Source: Serinus canaria
Taxonomy: Eukaryota > Chordata > Aves > Passeriformes > Fringillidae
Direction: 5' to 3'
NCBI RefSeq assembly: GCF_022539315.1
Contig: NC_066315.1
Location: 90,746,990 to 90,810,989 of the forward strand
DNA length: 64,000 nucleotides
The notes below the pieces were generated by a model. That model made no database searches. It had not been told where the DNA came from and saw nothing but the letters and a program-made list of their open reading frames with translations. Below are positions 1-10,300 of this stretch, in pieces; the first letter of the stretch is position 1; each line of letters opens with the position of its first letter. Both the position numbers and the translations under genes were made by a program.

Positions 1-1906
1 GAAAGTCCAGGGAAGTAGAAATGAATCCATCCTGCTGCTGTGATGTCCTGCCAAGTGGACTTCATGTATATCAAGCCAATTATCTGTAGAGACAGGTGGT
101 CTGAGCCTCAGCTCCACGATTTACAGGGTGCTTTCCAGGTGTGGTACCTGCCTGCCCCATGCACGCTGGGTTTAGCCAGAGCCCCTCACTGGGGCTGAGC
201 ACATTTCTCACCTCAGGGGAAAGCAGTCAGAGGGTGAGAGCTGGAAATAAAAACATGGAAAAAGTCAAGATTCTCTGAGACATTTTGCCCTTTGTCTTTC
301 ATACACATCACATATGGTGAACTTGCTCATATTTGTATGACAGCTTCCTCTCTCCCAAAACTGCTTATGACACAATTTCACCACCACAAATAATCCTATA
401 TATTAATTCATATAAGTAAATCATGCTCCTTCAAATTTCTTAATGAAGCAATACTGCATCATAAGGAATATTTCTCAATGACTCAACAAGGACATTTTAT
501 ATGGAATTGCATGTTTTGTCAGTAAAATGGGTCGCTATCAATGGAGAACAGAACCTTCTGGTTTTTGTGTTAATTTCTGTAAGGTTATAAGCTCAATCTG
601 TTAGACACCAAATAGTGGTATAGGAGGAAAGAAGGGAAAATTAAGGCAAAAGAAAAACAAATCTCTATTCCTGATACTCCATGTGACAGGACTCATTTTT
701 AATGTGTGAAGTGACCCAGTAACGTGGAATTTCACACTTTCATCCACGCACTAGAGGGAATTATTCTTAGAAATACAGCTCCTTAAAGAAAAGCAGGGGA
801 GGGAACTGAGCAAACAGAGGGTTTGGTTTTTCCTCTGATGTGAACAACGACCTCATGTGTGGAAGCAAAATTCCCACTCCTCTCTCTGGAGTCTGGTCTC
901 TTTTCAGTTTTTAGCAGATAAATTCAGCTGCCTTCTCCATCACCAAAGCAGGCAGGAAAGGAGAGGCGTGGGATGAGCAGAATGCGTGCTCTGCTCCTCT
1001 CGGCTCCTCAATTTCCAGAGAAGCTAATCTAATGGGAATGGGAAACAATCCACTGACGGTAGTTGCCATTCCATTCTCTCCTCTCCTCCTCCTTTGAGCA
1101 AAAAGACAGGAAGTTTGTGACTCAGTTCATGTGTTTGAGGGCCTGCCTTTACTGCTGTTCTAGCTGAAGCCTGTGCAGAGTGCTGCCCGGCGGGATGCAC
1201 GTGCCAAATCCCTAAACAGATCCATACTGCTCTGAGGTAGAGCTGGCTGGGGGTGGTGAAGAAGCTCAAGTCCCGCTGACACTTGAACTGCTAATGCAAA
1301 TGGGATCCAGTTGAAAGCTGTCACTCATCAGATGCCAATCCAGACAGTCAAATGTCAATGAAATAACAATGCCATTAGAGCATCTTTATACCAAGTGATT
1401 GACTCAACTGACAGAAGCAATTTTGTCATTAGATGACTTAAATCAACCTTCCTTGGATGACTAGTTGTCTTCCGGAGGTACTTCTGCAGTCAGGTGATTT
1501 ATGTGTTGAAGTACTCCTTGAAGTACCACTCCCAGGGCCAGAGAGTAAGGAAAAATAAACCTTCCAAAAATCGGAATTTGTACTCTTCATCTCTCTTTGG
1601 TTTAACGAATTTTAATCTCTAACAGTTGAAAAGAGGCTAAGAAAGATATTTGTTTTCAGTACTGAATAATGCTGTTTCTTGAGTAACATCTTGACAGGGA
1701 AGAGAGAGACTAGGGCATACTGAGCGTGGACAAACGGTGTTAAAGGATGCCAGGCCTTATGTGGGATATTTGTTTTTACAGCTGGCTCATTAAATGTAAC
1801 ATCTGTGTAATGTTTTACAGTGACAAGTGTCTGAACAAACAGCTGCTCCTGGGGCAATATTTTCATTTGCTTTCTTTTTTTTTCTCCCCCTCTGTTTCTT
1901 TTTCAG
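1..1906 (+). other. TMEFF1: TMEFF1 intron (upstream part), no exon seen
   Basis: Intronic sequence that ends in a long pyrimidine tract and CAG at 1904-1906. I looked for the first Kazal exon (a Cys-rich segment with VCGSNG) and did not find it, so it lies further upstream. The stretch around 1285-1480 looks constrained and is listed separately. ORFs here are short and overlap on both strands, so I treat them as chance. Confidence 0.8.
1285..1480. promoter_or_regulatory. Candidate conserved noncoding element in TMEFF1 intron
   Basis: A low-complexity-free stretch dense in homeodomain-type words. It has a perfect octamer ATGCAAAT at 1294-1301, TGATTGAC (PBX/HOX-like) at 1396-1403, TGACAG (MEIS-like) at 1409-1414, and several ATTA/TCATTAG cores. 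The motifs are seen directly. Enhancer function and conservation are inference from this texture, which is typical of developmental enhancers in long introns of neural genes. Confidence 0.3.
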
Positions 1907-1933
1907 ATAATGGCTCTGGGTCAGGAGAAGGAG
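1907..1933 (+). CDS. TMEFF1: TMEFF1 coding microexon (27 bp), acidic Ser-Gly linker
   Basis: Only 27 bp long, with acceptor TTTTTCAG before it and donor GTGAGT after. It begins with the last two bases of an Asp codon and ends with the first base of a Glu codon, giving (D)NGSGSGEG(E). This matches the linker between the first Kazal module and the Cys-rich segment of TMEFF1. Ser-Gly pairs beside acidic residues are the classical context for glycosaminoglycan attachment to Ser. Being a multiple of three, the exon could be skipped without a frameshift. Confidence 0.92.
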
Positions 1934-3345
1934 GTGAGTACCAAACTCCACTTATCTTTGGTTTTGGTCTTTCTTTTAGACAAATGTGTGCCAGTTTTAT
2001 ACACATATATACACATGGTTACTGTATACAACACAAATTGAGGGAAAATTATGGTACTTAAAATAAGCTTTAATGTTGCAGTGTTATTGGACCATTTCAG
2101 AACAGAAGTGGTAGAGGAATAGGTTGTACTCTGCATTTCACCAATATTGTTCTCTCAGATTTGACCTATATCGTTTTTCATTTGCTACCAGCAATGCAGT
2201 GCAATATTTAGATCTCTATTTCACCTGTATTTCTCTCCAGAAAATGACTATTCCTAATAAATTTCTTACCATTTTTTCCCTTGCATTTATTTCATTAGTG
2301 TCTAAAACATCTAAGTTGTTACCTTATGCTGGGCTGAGCTTGTTGCCTTAAATATAAAACAATTGCATGATGATATCTATTTATATAAAGTATTTTACTA
2401 AAATATTTTTTGTTCAAAGCTGTGTATCCAAAGAGGGGATGTAGTACAGCTGGTGGTTGTAGAAGTGTTCCCATCTTTCAACACATCTTAATCTTCTTCC
2501 AAAGATTAAAAAAAAAATTATCTTAATTCTATCTTTGATACTACTTACAAGAATACATATAGAATGAAAAATATGAGACACACATATATATACAAACTCA
2601 GAAAAGCTGTTTTGCCTTTAGGCTTTGGTCGTGTTAAGAAAGTGTTGCATTTCATGGTGATGGGACTGAGTTTTGAAGTACTGTAAATCTTGTCTAGCTA
2701 CATAAAAATGTGTTTTTGTGGAAAGCCATCTATGGCATCACTGTGGATCTAAATGTAACAGTTCACTTTTCAAAAACCAGCAGCTAGATCACTCTTTTTT
2801 TCCTGTATGGAGGTGAAGGGGGGTATTTCCCTCCCTCTAAATAAGCTGCTATCAGTAAATTCCTGGGCTGCTGCTAGCTGCTAGCTGCTGCTAGGGCCAT
2901 TCTCACCTTTGTTTCCTTTTGGGGCAGTGTCTGAAGTAACAATTTTTTGCTCAAACACTTCCTCTTCTTACCTCCCCAGGTGACTTTTCTGATGCTTCAC
3001 ACTCATTCCCCAGCTCTGTTTGCTTCTCCTTTGCCCTTTGTTAGCCAGCCTGTTATTCCAGGCTGCTCCCTGCAAGCCAAGCTTTCTGGCCTTGGTACTG
3101 CTATGCAGTTCTTGTAGGAGACAGAGGACAGTAATTTAGTCCATGTTTCACTTTTTTTTTTTTTTTAGAACAGTTTCAGAAAAGTCAGAATGCCATTGAG
3201 ATTAGTTGGGTTTGAGGTTTTTTCTCAGTATTTTCTAACTGCATACAAAAATCCTGGCTGAAGTCCCTTGTAAATGTTACTGTGTTGATCTGGAAGAGAT
3301 TGGCAGCCGACTGATAGATGTCAGGATTCTTTGGGTAGCTTTAAG

Positions 3346-3385
3346 AGCAGTTTGGAAAAATGTACAGCAGTTTGGAAAAACGTAG
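3346..3385. repeat. 20-bp tandem duplication
   Basis: Two adjacent 20-bp units, 3346-3365 and 3366-3385, share AGCAGTTTGGAAAAA and differ only at a few bases at the end (TGTAC versus CGTAG). This is a simple local duplication inside the intron. Confidence 0.9.
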
Positions 3386-5226
3386 GCCAGAACATGCTAT
3401 GTTTTGTTGGCTGCACACTGAAGAGGTGAAAGGTCCATGTTCAAATAATGTTCCTTCATTTGGGGCAGGAGGCTGAGCCCAAATCCTCCTGTCGGGGCAA
3501 GAGAGACCCAAATGGGCTTCTCTTTGTCACTGCTGGTTTTTTTGTTCTCACTTGAAATGTTCACTGAGCCTGGGACAAAGAGCTGGGGCAGAAGGATTCG
3601 TGCTGTGGAAAGGCTTTGTTAGCTGGGGCTCAGCATGCCAGTGCATTTGAATTATTTATGCAAAATAGAATGCCATCGGCTGAGGAGGTTTGGTGGTCCC
3701 TGGATACCTTGCAGAAGTAGTTGGTGCATTGTCTTGGGAGGTGGAATATGTAGATGCAGTTCACTTCAGGCAGAAAGAATTGAATCTGGTTCTCTTGGCC
3801 CCAGGTGAGTTTCTGCAGTGCCTGGGTATTGAATTAAGGAACAATGTACCCACTCTGTCCTCCAGCAGTTTTGTGACATTAGGCCTTCATTTACTGGGGT
3901 TTCTTCTGAGTGCCTTTGGGCCAACCGAAATGTTCCTTCTTCTGTTCAGTGTGAAAGCAGTTGGGTTTAGTTCTTAATTTTAGGTTAAGAAAAAGGAGAC
4001 AACAAGACATTGGAAATCCTGCTTGGCTCTTCTTCCTATTTTTAATACACCTTGGATATTTGTGATGCATTGAATTATTCCTGTCCTTGTGCACCTTCCT
4101 CACTAAACTGGGTGTTGGGTAATACTTCAGTGGGACAATTGGTTACTCTTCAACATCTTGTGTCATTTTCTGTGTCTGAAAGCAACCCTTCAAAGAATGG
4201 AATCCACTGCTGCTTTGGCTATTGAACTCTGCCCTGGCTGAAAATTCAAGGATATTTTTGTAACTGGAATTTAGTTTTTTTTTCATAATTCAGGTAGCTG
4301 TAAAAGTGTTGCATGAAAACATTAAAACCTGAAAAGTCTTACTACAAGTTAAGGGAATTCAGAAGGAAAACCATACTTCTAGAAGACTGTTGGGCCTATT
4401 GAGAATGGGGATGCGTTGTTTGGAATCCAAACAAGAAGAAAGGAAAGGAACCCAGGCAGAGGGTGACCTGCAGGGTAGAGGGGCTCCATGGTGCCCTCCA
4501 CACTTCTGCCTCTCTGGTTATTTCAGCTATGTGTCTGTCTGCTGCAGAACTGCATCCTGGCCCAAACTCCCTCATTTTCTCAATAGAGGGATGTTTAATC
4601 TCATACTCTTGGGTAAGGGTGCTCAAATGGGAACCTAATTCCCTGGGGAACCTCTGTGCCCCAGGGGTTAGGTACAGCTGCTGCTCAGAAGCGCAAGGAA
4701 GCTTCAGTGGAAGTGGGAAAAGGCAAGGATGAGTGAGAGAGAACCAGCAAGCGAGCAGACGTACTAGCTTAGAGGCTTGTGTTTTCTTCTTAGGATCTGT
4801 GATCCCAGATGTTAGTCACAGAATCAGTGTTTGCTGTGTTCTCAAACATGCAGTTAGTGTGGTTGTGTATGCACCAGAGATGCTTGCACACACGGAATGG
4901 ATGAGCACAGCTGCTTGTGTGCATTCAGGAGGCATTGCAAGTGCTGTGCAGATGCACTGTTTGCTGGTGGATTTTTAACTTTGAAAGAAGTAATGGGAAA
5001 GCATCTGAGTTGTGGTCTTCGGTTGCTAAAGCTCTGCCTGAGGCAGTCACCACTGCTGAAATTAGCAGTTGGCCTCATGTTCAGCTTAGATTTCTGCTAC
5101 TGATTCACACTGTTCTTTCTCGTTTTCTGCATTTCATTGCAGAACAATCTCATTGATGATTCTGAAACTTGGCTTCATGCATATTCTCCCTCCTACTCCC
5201 AAACTATGATGTTAATGCATTCATTT

Positions 5227-5271
5227 CTATGTTAAAAAAAGAAAAAAAAAAAAAAAGAAAAAAAAGAAAAG
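5227..5271. repeat. A-rich low-complexity tract
   Basis: Runs of A broken by single G residues. It produces a spurious lysine-rich ORF in translation. It may be the decayed tail of a retroposed sequence, but no body is recognisable beside it. Confidence 0.85.
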
Positions 5272-7126
5272 TAGATTTAGGAACAGGAGAAAAATCCACA
5301 AAATATTTTTTCCTCAAAGATTCCTTCAGACAATATCTTGCCTTAGTAGTTATCATGTGCTACAAGGAAAAAAACCTTAAGACCATGGAACTGCTGGTTG
5401 ATGTTCTGCACAAATCATCTTTACTGTTACAAAAATACTAGATTTTAGGAAAATAATTAAGAGTGGGAGAATTTTTTCAGTATGCCTGAATGAGATGAAG
5501 TAATATAATTTTTAAGGATGACACAATTTTCTAGTTGCCCTCTGACATTCTGAATGAGCTATTTCAATTTTCTATGCTCTGTTAGCATTGAGTTATAATA
5601 AAAGGACCCATTTTTCTAATTTCAGAAGTCTGAAATTTCATTAGCGTAATAAAAATTGTACTTATGAAGCCAAGCAGTTGGTCACTTGTGGCAATGGGTA
5701 TCCTGAGCCACTTCTAAGAAGAGTATATGATTGTCAATTCAGAAATGAGAGAAATTTCAAAAATCTCAATACTCTACCATTATGTTTCACCCCTGCTGAA
5801 GGCAATGTCAGAGAGCCTTTAAAGAGTTTTACTCAGACTTTAAAGAGTTGCCTGGCTGGGGTCATGGCTGAAGATGGTGGGATCCTTTAAACTTGCACCT
5901 AAAACATGGGCTTCTCTCTGTATTCTCATATGAATCATTCTGCAATTTCCCTGTTCTGAAGAATACAGTCATAAAATTAGGTCCTTTGTTTAATCAATGT
6001 TTTGTTAGAATTTGAGGCAGAACTGGAGAAGGGTGAGGTACAGACTCAAATTTGTGTTCCTCTCTGCCAGCTGTAAATTGCAGCACTATTTGAACTGCTG
6101 AATGTATTTCCACAACATGTAGATTGGGGCATGAAAAATTATTCTAAGGCCATCACATGCACATAAAAAAGTAGATTGCCAGCTCGCAGCTGTGATGTTG
6201 ACTTTGTGATATAGTAAGGCCTTTGCAAGAATGTGTTGAAAACCAGCATTTGTAACATTCACCATGTAAGAGCTAACAAATGGTAAAGACTTTTCAAGCC
6301 AGCCTCTCAGAAACAAATCACTGTCCTAGAAGAAGCACGTTCCCTGCTCTAGTAATCAGCCGGGAAGGGTGTGATTTCTAAGTGCCCTACTGTGCCCATA
6401 ACATTAATTTTTAATTCATTTTGTTCAGTGTTTGTCTGTGTACCTGAGAAAAATGCCCTTTTGATATTAAAAAAGTTGTAATGGTAGTTAGACAGATGGC
6501 ACCCAATCATTTCAGGCTTTTAAGCTAAGGAAATAACATGCTTGCAATACATATAGCCCAGTTAATTATTATTAAAATAATTTGTTTTGAATTTCTAATC
6601 CCTCTGAAATTTAATAGCTGAAGTATCTTGTGATGAACGTCTAGCAGATTGCATTTAGTAATTAATAAATTGATATCCAGTATGTGCTTTTTAGCAGGCT
6701 GCCATCTGTTCCTTCCCCTCACTGGGGACAACACTTATCCAGTAATTGTCACACAGTCAGGGTGGAATAAACACACACAATTTAGAGCCTCGAATATTTT
6801 CTATTCTAATTTGTAATAGAGCCACTGATTTGTTTTAATGTATTTTAATATGACTTGCAGCACCCTGGATAGGAGGCAGCATCAGGTCTTTTAGCTATTC
6901 CTACAATGGTGTGGGGCTTAGAAAGACTTAAGATGTGGATTCCATCACCTGGCTTGTCACCGAATACCACTTCACCTTCAAATAGCCATATTTATTGTTG
7001 TCAAGATGACATTCTATGTAGGTAAAATTAACACTGAAATAAAACAAGCAAGAATTGCTGTTTTTACAGCAAAGGTTCATAAAGGAGACGCAAAGGCACT
7101 AAACATTCAGGCACTCTGCTGGTGGA

Positions 7127-7634
7127 TGTCGCTTGTCCTGGCTGGATGGTGACAGTGGGGGGCCGACAGTCCCCCTTTTTCCAGGGCTCTGCAGAATCCC
7201 AGCTACCTGGGGAGGAGCAGCACGAACAAAAAGATCACAGCAGCATGGGTCTGGGGTGGCACTGGGTACCTTTATTTGATGTTACACTCCCCGAGTCTTG
7301 GGGTCCCAGGCAAGGAGCTGGGGGCAAACAGCAGCTTATAAAGGGGGGCAGGTCTCAAGGGAGGATACACTGTAAGAACTGTGGGTGGAACACAAGGCAG
7401 GGAATACAAGGGAGGAAAACTGCTTGGGACAGGAGGGGTTAACAACTGGATGTGGGAGGAAGGGGTTTGAAACCTGGCAGAAAAGTAGGTAAGTAACAAA
7501 AATATGAGACACCTGGCTCAATTGAATAACATAGGCAGGTCTGTGTCCCTCTAAACTCAGGGGGGAAAAAAGCCCAAAAAACTACCAAAGTACAAATCAA
7601 ACAATAACCTTCAAAATAAAAACACACTGCAACT
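7127..7634 (-). mobile_element. Probable solo LTR of an endogenous retrovirus (minus strand)
   Basis: Read on the minus strand, this 508-bp block has a TATA-like CTTTATAAG (7343-7335) followed 60 nt later by AATAAA (7276-7271), the spacing expected of an LTR R region. The lower edge has the terminal form ...GCGACA. The upper edge reads AGTTGCAG, one change from a canonical TG start. A perfect 5-bp direct repeat GTGGA flanks it (7122-7126 and 7635-7639), as expected for target-site duplication. No retroviral coding sequence adjoins, so it would be a solo LTR. I do not recognise the family, and one end lacks the TG/CA dinucleotide. Confidence 0.6.
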
Positions 7635-8196
7635 GTGGAGACTTATTCTAAGCAGGTTTTTCAGGGGCGCTGGAGCCAGAAGCACATAAAGACAGACTTG
7701 ACTCCTTTTCCTTCTTGCCCAGGATATGTAGCAAATGAGGACAGACTCATCTTACATACCCTGCAGTGGGAGTCCAGTGTGTTCATGAAATTGTGGGACA
7801 CCTCCCTTGGCATCTGGTGACTTTCTTGTCCTTTGTTTTCTACCATCGTCTAATCATGCTTATTTTCCCTGGTGCTCATTCTGAAGCTGTTGTGTCTTCC
7901 TTTGGAGAAAAAGGAGTTAGCTGTGTTTGAAGCAGGGTGCTGGAGTGAGTGGGTACTCAAGTTCTCTAACTGGAGGTTTCTGCAGTGTGAAAGCTGATCC
8001 AGTCTTGCAATATGCCAGCTTTTCCTACCATTATCCACCGTGTCACAGGCACAGAAGCAAAGCAGAAGTTCCAGCTCTCAGGCCTGTGAGATCCCTAACA
8101 CCTCACGAGGGTAGTGGTGGTGGGGAGTCCTACAGTGCACATCCTCATGCCCTTTGCTTATTAAGTGACACATCGTCATTGTCACAAGCACTGGGC

Positions 8197-8231
8197 AAGC
8201 CAATCACCTTGGGTAAGCCAATCACCTGGGT
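8197..8231. repeat. 17/18-bp tandem duplication containing CCAAT
   Basis: AAGCCAATCACCTTGGGT (8197-8214) is followed directly by AAGCCAATCACCTGGGT (8215-8231), differing by one T. Each copy contains a CCAAT word. It is intronic, and function is unknown. Confidence 0.9.
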
Positions 8232-9871
8232 TGTGATTAGGGGAGCAATCTTCAAGCTCCCCTCCTCCAGGTACCTCAGTCATAAGCAGACCCAGCATCC
8301 TGCTATTAAAACTGTAATGCCTGTTCTTGCAAAATCCAATTCCAAAGGCTGGTGCCTTTACTGAAGAGTGCTTGAAGCAGCAGTGTGTGGTCCACACTGC
8401 GCATGGAAAGGATCTTCCAGCCACATATAGATCTCTGCTGGACTGAGGCAGGCTTTGCTTCTGAGCCAGCTGGGTGGTTGGATAAGAGAGCAGGACCTTC
8501 CATGCTGCCAAATACTGCTTTTGCATGTGATCCAGCAGCGTGGGCAAGAGAATTCAAGACACCACTTGCCAAAACTTTGGGAGAGCTCAGAGTAGTGTTG
8601 CACTTGCTTTAAATATATACTTACAGACAAAAAGAGCAGGTTTGCAGCTTTGTTTCAAATTATGGGAACAATCTCCTTTTTAACTAAGTGCATCATTAAA
8701 GTTGCCCTAAAAGTTAATGGAATGTAGGATAAGTCACTAAGCTCTGGAGTGAATTGCAGTCCTTAGTGTGCAGCTCTGTGGACTGTGGTATTTTGAGAGG
8801 AATTTCCAGTGCTAGCCATACTGACGGAATCACAGTCAGAAATCTTTTTGAGATTAGTTGATCCCATAAAATACAGTAAAAATCATTATGATCCCAAACC
8901 AGTTAGGAATTGGTTTTCAGAGGGACTTGCCTAGACATTCTGTCAAGGAATTGTATCTATACACGGCTATGAGGAGTTCCAGCTCCCCCCTCTTCACTGG
9001 GAACAGTGATTACAAATATACAGCATAGCTCCCTTTCTAAGCTATGCCTTAGGGCAGACAAAACTTCACCTTGACACAGATGGATGCTTTTGCTTTAAGC
9101 CTGATTGAAAGCCCTCAGCAGAAGCCCAGCCACATTACCATTGTAGGAACACACAAATGAGTTGCTGAGGGAAGCAATTTACTGCTGCCCAATTCCTCTA
9201 GAGCTGCTCTCCATTGGCAGGCTCCTACCCTGCAGCTCCTAAGACATAGCTGGCCATCTTCTGCACAGGAATAATGACTCGAGGAGAAGTGTTAGGGAGC
9301 ACAGCTCAGAGAGACAACTGGGAGTCACTGATCCTGTCTTTGTGCCTTGTTTCTTTTGAAGGACAGAGCATTAATGAGGTGCTGCCCTGAAACATGTAAG
9401 GAAGCTGAAAATAGAGGGAAAATGAGCTTTCGCTCAACATCAAATTAATATGTCAAGAACAGAATAAATCAAGATACCCACAAAACCAAGAAGAAGAAAT
9501 TCTCTAGTCATCTATACATCAATATTAGAAGCTTGCATAATAAACAAGAGGAGACTGAACTGCTCATTTGGGAACATATTTTGACCTAATTGTTATTACT
9601 CTAACCTGCTGGGAAGATCCAATTGATTGGAATATTAAAATTATTGCCTACAACCTATGTAGGAACAATCAAATGGGGGGAAGAAAGGAGAAGGGAGAGG
9701 CAACATGTCAAGGGATATATTGCCATTTGAAGATGTTTCCACCAGAGAAACATGCTCTCAAATACTAATGGGTTAACATATTTTAACAGGATACAGGGGT
9801 ACAGGTCTGGTACCAATTCAGGTTGAAAACCAATATTCATCTACTCTGTGTTGGTGTTTTCTTGAAGGACT

Positions 9872-10300
9872 TGTCTTGAACCTTCAGCCAGGACAAGGTT
9901 CATTTTTGCAGTGGCCAGGAGGTGGCGTGGCCAGGACCCAGAAGTTATTCTACACCACCTCCCATATTGCTGGGGGCAGGGGAAGGGGAGTTTTTTCTGG
10001 AAGGAATGGCTCTTTTCTGGTAGGGGCAGCATGGCTGCAGTCAATATGGGGGCTGCAGCGAGCACTTTAGTGTGTGAATCACTCTCTCTTCTCTACACTT
10101 TTGTTATTAATACTGTTGCTGTTACTGTTTGTTTTCTTATCTCATTGCTGTCTCCAGTAAAGTGTTCTTGCCTCAACCTGTGAGTTTTAGTTTTTGTGCC
10201 ACCAATTTACCACAGGGGCAAGGGGGAGGGGAGAGCAGAGCCAGAGAGCAGCACAGGATTTGGAGATAATTGCTGGGGACGCCTTTCCTACACCACAACA
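9872..10300 (-). mobile_element. Solo LTR of an avian endogenous retrovirus, minus strand
   Basis: Read from 10300 down to 9872 it starts TGTTGTGGTGTAGG and ends CCTGTCCTGGCTGAA...AAGACA (9872), with TG...CA termini. It contains the family signature around AAACTCACAGGTTGAGGCAAGAACA followed by an AAC/AAT-rich stretch. This is a common avian LTR type that normally begins TGTCGTGGTTTA and ends with an AGCC-GAAACCAGGACA-like tail. Five-base flanks match at 4 of 5 positions (GGACT at 9867-9871, GGACA at 10301-10305), consistent with an old target-site duplication. No internal retroviral genes are present. Confidence 0.85.

Noticed and set aside
8821..8890. GGAATCACAGTCAG...GAGATTAGTTGATCC resembling an antisense CR1 3' end
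   Set aside because: Only scattered matches. Too degraded to support as a feature.
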